The notes beneath the pieces are model-generated. The model ran no database searches, had not been told where the DNA came from, and worked only from the letters and a program-made list of their open reading frames with translations. This document shows positions 33,121 to 40,733 of a stretch of 64,000 nt of DNA, in pieces; the stretch's first letter is position 1; every line of letters starts with the position of its first letter. Made by a program: the position numbers and the translations under genes. Source of the DNA: Pseudomonas fluorescens (lineage in GTDB: Bacteria > Pseudomonadota > Gammaproteobacteria > Pseudomonadales > Pseudomonadaceae); contig NZ_CP012831.1 of NCBI RefSeq assembly GCF_001307275.1, positions 4,456,501 to 4,520,500 of the forward strand. The letters run 5' to 3'.

Positions 33121-35367
33121 ATGCGCACAGGGTTAGTCGCGCTTGCATTGGGGTTGTTGGCCCCGATTTGTTTACCGGCACTGCCGCCGTTGTGGCTGGT
33201 TGCAGCCATGCCGGTGCTGGGGTTTATGGTGTTGCCGTTTCGAACCTACCCGTTGGGTTTTTTCCTGTTCGGGCTGGCTTGGGCCAGCCTGTCGGCCCAG
33301 TGGGCGCTGGACAATCGATTACCCGCCGCCCTGGACGGTGAAACCCGCTGGGTCGAAGGGCGCGTTGTCGGTTTGCCGCAACAGGGCGACGGCGTGGTGC
33401 GCTTCGAACTGGCCGATGCCCATTCGCGTCGTACCCGCTTACCGACAACGATGCGCCTCGCCTGGTTCGGGGGGCCGCCCATCAACAGTGGCGAACGATG
33501 GCGATTGGCGGTGAAGCTCAAGCGCCCCGCTGGGTTGTTGAATCCACACGGCTTCGACTATGCCGCCTGGTTGTTGAGCCGCGGCGTTGGCGCGACCGGT
33601 ACCGTCAAGGACGGGCGGCTCCTGCAAGCGGCCCGGGGTGCCTGGCGTGACGAGGTGCGCCAGGCGCTGGCACAGGTCGACGCCCATGGCCGCTCCGGCG
33701 CGCTGGCGGCATTGGTCCTGGGCGACGGCGGCGGGCTGAGTCGCGAGGACTGGCAGGTTTTGCAAGACACCGGCACCGTTCATTTACTGGTGATCTCCGG
33801 GCAACACATCGGTCTGCTGGCCGGCCTGGTGTATCTGTTGGTGGCCGGCGCGGCGCGTTATGGCCTGTGGCCGGCAGGGCTGGCGTGGTTGCCCTGGGCT
33901 TGTGCGCTGGCCTTTTGCGCCGCCCTGGGCTACGGCTTGCTCGCCGGCTTCGAGGTGCCGGTGCGACGGGCCTGCGCGATGATTGGCCTGGTGTTGCTGT
34001 GGCGCTTGCGTTTCAAACAGCCGGATCCGTGGTGGGCATGGCTGCTGGCGTTCACCGGGGTGCTGGTGTTCGACCCGCTTGCCAGCCTGCGGCCAGGGTT
34101 CTGGTTGTCGTTTGCGGCCGTGGCCATCTTGATGTTCACCTTTGGCGCTCGCCTGGGGCCCTGGCGCTGGTGGCAAACCTGGACCCGTGCCCAGTGGCTG
34201 GTTGCGGTCGGCCTGTGTCCGTTGCTGTTGATCGTGGGCTTGCCGGTCAGCCTCAGCGGGCCGCTGGTGAACTTGCTCGCGGTGCCCTGGATCAGCCTGC
34301 TGGTCCTGCCGCCAGCGCTGCTCGGCACGGCATTGTTGCCGGTGCCGCTCATCGGTGAAGGCCTGCTGTGGATCGCCGGTGGGTTGCTTGATCTGTTGTT
34401 CAAAGGGCTGGGGCTGATTGCCGGACGAATACCCGCCTGGGTCCCCGTTGCGGTCCCGCCGTGGGCCTTGGGCATCGCCGCTTCAGGGGCATTTTTGCTG
34501 CTGTTGCCCAACGGCGTGCCGCTGCGTGTGCTGGGGTGGCCGATGGTGCTGCTGATGGTGTTTCCCCCGCGAGAACACCTGCCGCAAGGGCACGCCGAGG
34601 TCTGGCAACTGGACGTGGGCCAAGGGCTGGCGGTGCTGGTACGCACCCGGCATCACAGCCTGCTTTACGACGCCGGGCCGCGCTTTGGCGAGGCCGATGC
34701 CGGCGAACGCGTCGTACTGCCGACCTTGCGCAAGCTCGGTGTGCACGGCTTGGACCTGATGCTCCTCAGCCATGCCGACGCCGATCATGCCGGCGGCGCC
34801 CAAGCGGTGCGCAATGGGCTGCCGACGATGGAAGTCATCAGTGGCGATCCCGACGCGCTGCCCGATGAACTGCAAGCCGGGCCTTGCGACAGCGGCAGGC
34901 GCTGGGAATGGGATGGCGTCGGGTTCGAGCTGTGGCGCTGGGCATCTGCTGTCGAAAGTAACCAGAAGTCCTGCGTCCTGCTGGTGGAGGCCGGCGGTGA
35001 ACGCCTGCTGTTGACCGGCGATATCGACACCTCTGCCGAGCGCGCCTTGCTCGACGAGGCCCTGGCGCTACCGATCCAGTGGCTGGCCGCGCCTCATCAC
35101 GGCAGCCGCAGTTCGTCGTCGATGGCGTTGTTGTCGCGCCTCAAGCCGCACTCGGTGTTGATCTCTCGAGGGCAGGGCAACGCGTTCGGTCATCCCCATC
35201 CCCAAGTGATGGCACGCTATCGCCGCTCGGGCCTGGCGATCTACGACAGCGCCGAGCAGGGCGCCATTCGTCTGCAACTGGGTGCGTTCGAGTTGCCGCG
35301 TACCGAGGCCGGTCATCGACGTTACTGGCGCGACCCGCCCGCCGTCGGGCCACCGGGGCAACATTGA
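33121..35367 (+). CDS. comEC: DNA uptake channel ComEC/Rec2
   Basis: The 748-residue protein has N-terminal hydrophobic segments, an OB-like ComEC domain (LPTTMRLAWFGGPPINSGERWRL), the competence core (GALAALVLGDGGGLSREDWQVLQDTGTVHLLVISGQHIGLLAGLVYLL) and a C-terminal metallo-beta-lactamase-like domain (LSHADADHAGG, LTGDID, PHHGS). It is thought to form the inner-membrane channel for incoming single-stranded DNA. AAAGGA precedes the ATG at 33121. Confidence 0.95.
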   Translation: MRTGLVALALGLLAPICLPALPPLWLVAAMPVLGFMVLPFRTYPLGFFLFGLAWASLSAQWALDNRLPAALDGETRWVEGRVVGLPQQGDGVVRFELADAHSRRTRLPTTMRLAWFGGPPINSGERWRLAVKLKRPAGLLNPHGFDYAAWLLSRGVGATGTVKDGRLLQAARGAWRDEVRQALAQVDAHGRSGALAALVLGDGGGLSREDWQVLQDTGTVHLLVISGQHIGLLAGLVYLLVAGAARYGLWPAGLAWLPWACALAFCAALGYGLLAGFEVPVRRACAMIGLVLLWRLRFKQPDPWWAWLLAFTGVLVFDPLASLRPGFWLSFAAVAILMFTFGARLGPWRWWQTWTRAQWLVAVGLCPLLLIVGLPVSLSGPLVNLLAVPWISLLVLPPALLGTALLPVPLIGEGLLWIAGGLLDLLFKGLGLIAGRIPAWVPVAVPPWALGIAASGAFLLLLPNGVPLRVLGWPMVLLMVFPPREHLPQGHAEVWQLDVGQGLAVLVRTRHHSLLYDAGPRFGEADAGERVVLPTLRKLGVHGLDLMLLSHADADHAGGAQAVRNGLPTMEVISGDPDALPDELQAGPCDSGRRWEWDGVGFELWRWASAVESNQKSCVLLVEAGGERLLLTGDIDTSAERALLDEALALPIQWLAAPHHGSRSSSSMALLSRLKPHSVLISRGQGNAFGHPHPQVMARYRRSGLAIYDSAEQGAIRLQLGAFELPRTEAGHRRYWRDPPAVGPPGQH

Positions 35368-35462
35368 TCCAGCGCAACCGGCTGATGCGCTTATCGGCGG
35401 GGCGGGTCTGCAAGGCGAGTCTGTGTGATAAAGTGGCGCACTTTTTCGAGGGGGCAGTCACT

Positions 35463-36098
35463 GTGTGGGAATTGGTCAAATCCGGCGGCTGGATGATGTT
35501 GCCGATCATTCTGAGTTCCATCGCGGCACTGGGTATCGTTGCCGAACGCCTGTGGACCCTGCGGGCCAGCCGCGTGACCCCGGAGCATCTGCTCGGGCAG
35601 GTCTGGGTCTGGATCAAGGACAAGCAACTGAACAAGGACAAGCTCAAGGAGCTGCGGGCCAGTTCGCCGCTGGGGGAAATCCTCGCCGCGGGCCTGGCGA
35701 ACTCCAAGCATGGTCGCGAGATCATGAAAGAGTGCATCGAGGAAGCCGCCGCCCGGGTCATCCATGAGCTGGAGCGCTATATCAACGCCTTGGGCACCAT
35801 CGCCGCCATGTCCCCGCTGCTGGGCCTGCTAGGGACGGTGCTGGGCATGATCGACATCTTCAGCGCGTTTACCGGCTCCGGCATGACCACTAACGCCGCG
35901 GTACTGGCCGGGGGGATTTCCAAGGCCCTGATCACCACCGCCGCCGGCCTGATGGTGGGTATTCCGGCGGTGTTCTTCCATCGGTTCCTGCAACGGCGCG
36001 TCGACGAGTTGGTCGTTGGCATGGAGCAGGAAGCCATCAAGCTGGTCGAGGTGGTGCAGGGTGACCGTGACGTGGACCTGGCTGGGGGCAAGCAGTGA
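35463..36098 (+). CDS. exbB: MotA/TolQ/ExbB-family proton channel protein
   Basis: The 211-residue protein has an N-terminal helix (WMMLPIILSSIAALGIVAERLW) and the family signature LGTIAAMSPLLGLLGTVLGMIDIFSAF with GGISKALITTAAGL. The start is GTG at 35463, with GAGGGGG eight bases upstream; in-frame ATGs further up would run through comEC. With ExbD it forms a proton-driven motor; no TonB gene is adjacent, so the partner is not evident. Confidence 0.92.
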   Translation: MWELVKSGGWMMLPIILSSIAALGIVAERLWTLRASRVTPEHLLGQVWVWIKDKQLNKDKLKELRASSPLGEILAAGLANSKHGREIMKECIEEAAARVIHELERYINALGTIAAMSPLLGLLGTVLGMIDIFSAFTGSGMTTNAAVLAGGISKALITTAAGLMVGIPAVFFHRFLQRRVDELVVGMEQEAIKLVEVVQGDRDVDLAGGKQ

Positions 36099-36523
36099 AA
36101 TTCCGCCGCAAGCCACGGGAAAACATCGAGATCAACCTTGCGTCGCTGATCGACGTGGTGTTCATCCTGCTGCTGTTTTTCGTCGTGACCACCACGTTCA
36201 CCCGGGAAACCCAGCTCAAGGTTGAATTGCCGCAAGCCGTCAGCGGCTCGCCGGCCGAAGACCAGCAATTGAAGAACCTGGAAGTCACCATCAGCGCCGA
36301 AGGGGCGTTCTCGGTGAATAACCAGTTGCTGCCCAAGAGCGACCTGGCGAGCCTGATCGAGGCCCTGCAGAAAGAATCCGGCGGCGATACCAACCTGCCG
36401 CTGTCCATCAGCGCTGACGGCAAGACCCCTCATCAATCGGTGATCACCGCCATGGACGCGGCCGGCAAGCTCGGTTTCAGCCATCTGCGCATGACCACGG
36501 TCGAGGCGGCTCCCGCACCCTGA
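36095..36523 (+). CDS. exbD: ExbD/TolR-family protein
   Basis: The 142-residue protein has one N-terminal helix with the proton-path aspartate in INLASLIDVVFILLLFFVVTT, and a periplasmic domain. It overlaps exbB by four bases. The pair sits where E. coli has msbA, between comEC and lpxK. Confidence 0.93.
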   Translation: MKFRRKPRENIEINLASLIDVVFILLLFFVVTTTFTRETQLKVELPQAVSGSPAEDQQLKNLEVTISAEGAFSVNNQLLPKSDLASLIEALQKESGGDTNLPLSISADGKTPHQSVITAMDAAGKLGFSHLRMTTVEAAPAP

Positions 36524-37533
36524 TGGCCATGTCCGATCGATTGCTTGCCGCGTGGTACGAAGGCCACCCGGCCCTGGCCCTGCTACGGCCGCTGGAGTGG
36601 TTGTACCGGCGGGTGGTGGTGAGCAAGCGCGAGCGTTTCCTGGCGGGTGAAGGCCAGATCTACCAGCCCCCCGTGCCGTTGGTGGTGGTGGGCAATATCA
36701 CCGTGGGTGGCACTGGCAAGACGCCGTTGATCCTGTGGCTGATCCAGCACTGCCAGCGCAGTGGCTTGCGGGTCGGGGTGGTCAGCCGGGGCTATGGCGC
36801 CAAGCCGCCGCAACTGCCGTGGCGGGTCGCGGCCGAGCAGGGCGCCGACGTCGCGGGGGACGAGCCGCTGTTGATCGTCCAGCGCACGGGCGTGCCGTTG
36901 ATGATCGACCCCGACCGCAGTCGCGCGGTCCAGGCGCTGCTGGAGGCCGAGCCGCTGGACCTGATCCTGTCCGACGACGGCATGCAGCATTATCGGCTGG
37001 CCCGGGACCTCGAGCTGGTGCTGATCGATAGCGCCCGGGGCCTGGGCAACCGGCGTTGCCTGCCCGCCGGGCCGTTGCGCGAACCGGTCGAGCGCCTGCA
37101 ATCGGTCGACGCCGTGCTGTACAACGGCGCCAGTGCCGACCGCGAAGACGGCTTCGCCTTCCAATTGCGCCCCACCGAACTGGTGAACCTGGCCAGTGGT
37201 GAACGCCGTCCCCTCGACCATTTCCCACCCGGCCAGGCCCTGCACGCCGTGGCCGGCATCGGCAACCCCCAGCGTTTCTTCAAGACCCTCGAAACGCTAC
37301 ACTGGCGGCCAATACCGCACGGGTTTGCCGACCATGCCGAATACAGCGCCCAGGCCTTGAACTTCACGCCAGCCCTGCCGGTGGTCATGACGGAAAAAGA
37401 CGCGGTCAAATGCCGTGCCTTCGCCGCGTCCGACTGGTGGTACCTGGCGGTGGACGCCGCGCCGTCGCCGGCCTTCGCGGCCTGGTTCGATACGCAGTTG
37501 ATGCGCCTGTTGCCGGATCGGCTCTTGCCTTAA
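36523..37533 (+). CDS. lpxK: Tetraacyldisaccharide 4'-kinase LpxK
   Basis: The 336-residue membrane-associated kinase phosphorylates the lipid A precursor. The P-loop is NITVGGTGKTPL (GGTGKT at 62-67), followed by SRGYG, VGDEPLLI-like AGDEPLLI and LSDDGMQHYRL. It overlaps the exbD stop. Confidence 0.95.
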   Translation: MAMSDRLLAAWYEGHPALALLRPLEWLYRRVVVSKRERFLAGEGQIYQPPVPLVVVGNITVGGTGKTPLILWLIQHCQRSGLRVGVVSRGYGAKPPQLPWRVAAEQGADVAGDEPLLIVQRTGVPLMIDPDRSRAVQALLEAEPLDLILSDDGMQHYRLARDLELVLIDSARGLGNRRCLPAGPLREPVERLQSVDAVLYNGASADREDGFAFQLRPTELVNLASGERRPLDHFPPGQALHAVAGIGNPQRFFKTLETLHWRPIPHGFADHAEYSAQALNFTPALPVVMTEKDAVKCRAFAASDWWYLAVDAAPSPAFAAWFDTQLMRLLPDRLLP

Positions 37534-37556
37534 CACCTTTTACCCAGGGGAATTCC

Positions 37557-37742
37557 ATGGACACCAAACTGCTCGATATTCTGGCCTGCCCGGTCTGCAA
37601 AGGTCCGCTCAAGCTCAGCGCCGACAAGACCGAACTGATCAGCAAGGGTGCCGGCCTGGCCTACCCGATTCGCGACGGCATCCCGGTGATGCTCGAAAGT
37701 GAAGCCCGCACCCTGACCACCGACGAGCGCCTGGATAAATGA
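37557..37742 (+). CDS. Trm112 family zinc-ribbon protein (YcaR-like)
   Basis: The 61-residue protein starts MDTKLLDILACPVCKGPL, the usual opening of the family, with a CPxC motif at 11-14 but no second CxxC pair, as in other bacterial members. GGGGAATTCC precedes the ATG. It lies between lpxK and kdsB as in E. coli and overlaps kdsB by four bases. Confidence 0.93.
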   Translation: MDTKLLDILACPVCKGPLKLSADKTELISKGAGLAYPIRDGIPVMLESEARTLTTDERLDK

Positions 37743-38503
37743 CCACCGCCTTTACCGTTGTCATTCCGTCGCGCTTCGCCTCGACTCGCCTGCCCGGCAA
37801 GCCGTTGCTGTCGATCGCCGGCAAGCCGATGATCCAGCATGTCTGGGAGCAAGCCAGTAAAAGCAGCGCCCAGCGCGTGGTGGTGGCGACTGACGATGCG
37901 CGCATCGTCGAGGCCTGCAAAGGCTTTGGCGCCGAGGTCGTGCTGACGCGCGAAGACCATAATTCCGGTACCGATCGCCTGGCGGAGGTCGCGGCGAAGC
38001 TCGGCCTTGCCGCCGACGCGATTGTGGTCAATGTGCAAGGTGACGAGCCGTTGATCCCGCCGAGCGTGATCGATCAGGTCGCCGCCAACCTCGCGGCCCA
38101 CACCGAAGCGCGCATTGCCACCCTGGCCGAGCCGATCGAGGATGTGCAGACCCTGTTCAACCCCAACGTGGTCAAGGTGGTCAGTGACCTCAATGGCCTG
38201 GCGTTGACCTTCAGCCGTGCGACGTTGCCCTGGGCGCGGGATGCCTTCGCCCAAGGTCGCGACGTGATGCCACAAGGCGTGCCGTATCGTCGTCACATCG
38301 GCATCTACGCCTACCGCGCCGGTTTCCTCCAGGACTTTGTCGCCTGGGGCCCGTGCTGGCTGGAAAACACTGAAGCCCTGGAACAGCTGCGAGCACTGTG
38401 GCATGGCGTGCGGATCCATGTCGCCGATGCGCTGATCGCCCCGCCGACCGGTGTCGACACCGCCGAAGACCTCGAGCGCGTTCGTCGCCTGCTGGAGGCC
38501 TGA
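37739..38503 (+). CDS. kdsB: CMP-Kdo synthetase KdsB
   Basis: The 254-residue cytidylyltransferase activates Kdo for lipopolysaccharide core synthesis. It shows IPSRFASTRLPGKPL at the N-terminus, VVVATDDARI and NVQGDEPLIPP, all standard for the family. Confidence 0.96.
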   Translation: MTTAFTVVIPSRFASTRLPGKPLLSIAGKPMIQHVWEQASKSSAQRVVVATDDARIVEACKGFGAEVVLTREDHNSGTDRLAEVAAKLGLAADAIVVNVQGDEPLIPPSVIDQVAANLAAHTEARIATLAEPIEDVQTLFNPNVVKVVSDLNGLALTFSRATLPWARDAFAQGRDVMPQGVPYRRHIGIYAYRAGFLQDFVAWGPCWLENTEALEQLRALWHGVRIHVADALIAPPTGVDTAEDLERVRRLLEA

Positions 38504-38967
38504 TGCGGGTCCTGTTCGTCTGCCTCGGTAATATCTGCCGCTCGCCCACCGCCGAAGGCATCTTGCGCCACAAGTTGCGAGAGGCCGGGCTGGCCGGGCA
38601 GGTGGAAGTCGCTTCCGCCGGCACCGGTGACTGGCACGTCGGCAAGGCCCCAGACAAGCGCAGCCAGGCGGCGGCCTTGAAGCGTGGCTACGACCTGTCG
38701 GCCCAGCGCGCGCAACAGGTGACGCGCGCCGATTTCGCCGCCTATGACCTGATCCTGGCGATGGACAGCAGCAACCTGCGCAATCTCCAGGCCCTGCAAC
38801 CGGCCAATGGCAAGGCCGAGCTGGATCTGTTCCTGCGGCGCTACGAAGCCGAACTCGATGACGTGCCGGACCCGTACTACGACGGCGAGCAGGGCTTCGA
38901 GCAGGTGTTGGACTTGATCGAGCGGGCCACGGATCGCCTGGTGATCGAATTGAAGGGGCGGTTATGA
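38503..38967 (+). CDS. Low-molecular-weight protein tyrosine phosphatase
   Basis: The 154-residue protein has the P-loop VCLGNICRSP, with the nucleophile C7 and R13, and the general acid in VPDPYYDG. The start at 38503 overlaps the kdsB stop by one base (TGATG). Confidence 0.94.
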   Translation: MRVLFVCLGNICRSPTAEGILRHKLREAGLAGQVEVASAGTGDWHVGKAPDKRSQAAALKRGYDLSAQRAQQVTRADFAAYDLILAMDSSNLRNLQALQPANGKAELDLFLRRYEAELDDVPDPYYDGEQGFEQVLDLIERATDRLVIELKGRL

Positions 38968-39983
38968 CCTTGCAGGTACGGGCGGGCGTCAGCCTCAAGC
39001 CCTTCAACAGTTTTGGCGTGGACGTCAGCGCCCGGTTGTTCGCCGAAGCCCGCGACGATGGAGAAGTTCGCCAGGCGCTGGCCTATGCCAGCGAGCATGC
39101 CGTGCCGTTGCTGGTGATCGGCGGCGGCAGCAACCTGTTGCTGACTGGCGACATCGACGCCTTGGTGCTGCGCATGGCCAGCCAGGGGATTCGCCTGCTC
39201 AGCGATGATGGCGAACGGGTGGTGATCGAGGCCGAAGCCGGGGAACCCTGGCATCCCTTCGTCCAGCATACGCTGGCACAAGGCTGGTCGGGCCTGGAAA
39301 ACCTCAGCCTGATTCCCGGCACCGTAGGCGCGGCACCGATGCAAAACATCGGCGCCTACGGTGTGGAGATCAAGGATGTCTTCGCCGGCCTCACCGCCCT
39401 GGATCGCCAGACCGGCGAGCTGAGGGACTTCACCCTTGAAGATTGTCGGTTTGCTTATCGCGACAGCCTGTTCAAACAGCAAGCGGGCCGCTGGTTGATC
39501 CTGCGGGTGCGCTTTGCCCTCAGCCGCGCCGCACACTTGCACCTGGAGTACGGCCCGGTCCGCCAGCGATTGATCGAGCAGGGCATCGATCAGCCGACGC
39601 CCACGGATGTGAGCCGGGCCATTTGCAGCATCCGCAGCGAAAAACTCCCCGACCCGGCCATGCTTGGCAATGCCGGCAGCTTCTTCAAGAACCCGCTGGT
39701 GCCGGCCACGCACGTGGCGTATCTCAAGCAGCAATACCCTGATCTTGTGGCTTATCCACAGCCAGGAGGGCAGATGAAGATCGCCGCCGGCTGGCTGATC
39801 GAACGGGCCGGCTGGAAGGGTTTTCGCGAGGGGGATGCCGGGGTGCATAAGTTGCAGGCGTTGGTGCTGGTCAACTACGGCGATGCCACGGGCCCGCAAC
39901 TGTTGGACCTGGCCTTGCGCATCCAGAAAGACATTGCCGAACGTTTCCAGGTCGAGCTGGAAATGGAGCCCAATCGGTACTGA
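38964..39983 (+). CDS. murB: UDP-N-acetylenolpyruvoylglucosamine reductase MurB
   Basis: The 339-residue FAD enzyme of peptidoglycan precursor synthesis shows GGGSNLLLTGDID, PGTVGAAPMQNIGAYGVE and the catalytic serine in GNAGSFFKNP. It overlaps the phosphatase gene by four bases. Confidence 0.96.
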   Translation: MTLQVRAGVSLKPFNSFGVDVSARLFAEARDDGEVRQALAYASEHAVPLLVIGGGSNLLLTGDIDALVLRMASQGIRLLSDDGERVVIEAEAGEPWHPFVQHTLAQGWSGLENLSLIPGTVGAAPMQNIGAYGVEIKDVFAGLTALDRQTGELRDFTLEDCRFAYRDSLFKQQAGRWLILRVRFALSRAAHLHLEYGPVRQRLIEQGIDQPTPTDVSRAICSIRSEKLPDPAMLGNAGSFFKNPLVPATHVAYLKQQYPDLVAYPQPGGQMKIAAGWLIERAGWKGFREGDAGVHKLQALVLVNYGDATGPQLLDLALRIQKDIAERFQVELEMEPNRY

Positions 39984-39985
39984 GC

Positions 39986-40013
39986 GCGGTGGGAGCAAAG
40001 CTTGCTCGCGATC
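39986..40013. repeat. Single degenerate REP
   Basis: GCGGTGGGAGCAAAGCTTGC followed by TCGCGATCA resembles one REP arm, but no inverted partner is present nearby. Confidence 0.55.
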
Positions 40014-40021
40014 AACTGAAC

Positions 40022-40076
40022 AACGCCCTGCCACAATCACGCACAGATCATTTGTGCAGGATTGTGCAGGGCGTTT
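40022..40076 (+). terminator. Composite hairpin after murB, probable terminator
   Basis: AACGCCCTGC at 40022 pairs with GCAGGGCGTT near 40067-40076, with ACAATC/GATTGT and an internal GCACA/TGTGC hairpin in between. A short TTTT follows. Confidence 0.7.
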
Positions 40077-40262
40077 TGCGTGATCCTGGGTTAATTTAGT
40101 TCGCTAACGATGCGACCATCGCATCCTAAAGGCCCGATGCAGACGCCTGTGTGCGCCTGCATAAGAGAGCCCGATCAGCCTGAGCCAGTCTGCGACAACC
40201 GACCTGTTACCCAAGCGGCAGATTGCTCGACCCCATCACTCGAATATTGTGCGGGCGTGCCC

Positions 40263-40733
40263 ATGATTACCCTGAAACTCAATGGAAAAGACCATCAACT
40301 GGATGTGACCGAGGACATGCCGCTGCTGTGGGCTATCCGGGATGTAGCCGGTTACAACGGCACCAAGTTCGGCTGCGGCCTGGGCCTGTGTGGCGCCTGC
40401 ACCATCCACATCGACGGCGCCCCGGCGCGCAGTTGCATCACGCCAATCGGCTCGGTGAAAGGGCAGGACGTCAGCACCATCGACGGCCTTCATGCCGACC
40501 CGGTCGGGCAAATCGTCCAGAAGGCCTGGCTCGACACGGCGGTGGCTCAGTGTGGTTACTGCCAGGGCGGGCAGATCATGTCCGCCACCGCGTTGCTCAA
40601 GACCAACCCCAACCCGAGCGATGAGCAGATCGAAGAAGCCATGGTCGGCAACATCTGCCGTTGCGGCACGTACAACCGGATCAAGACCGCGATCCGCCAG
40701 GCTTCCACTCACCTGAAGGAGGCCAAGGCATGA
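40263..40733 (+). CDS. Molybdenum hydroxylase 2Fe-2S subunit (isoquinoline 1-oxidoreductase alpha-type)
   Basis: The 156-residue protein carries two 2Fe-2S clusters: a plant-ferredoxin-type one (C38, C43, C46, C58) and the CO-dehydrogenase-type helical one (C97, C100, C132, C134). The start is the ATG at 40263; the in-frame ATG at 40110 adds an unrelated 51 residues. It passes electrons from the molybdopterin subunit encoded next. The true substrate cannot be told. Confidence 0.92.
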   Translation: MITLKLNGKDHQLDVTEDMPLLWAIRDVAGYNGTKFGCGLGLCGACTIHIDGAPARSCITPIGSVKGQDVSTIDGLHADPVGQIVQKAWLDTAVAQCGYCQGGQIMSATALLKTNPNPSDEQIEEAMVGNICRCGTYNRIKTAIRQASTHLKEAKA

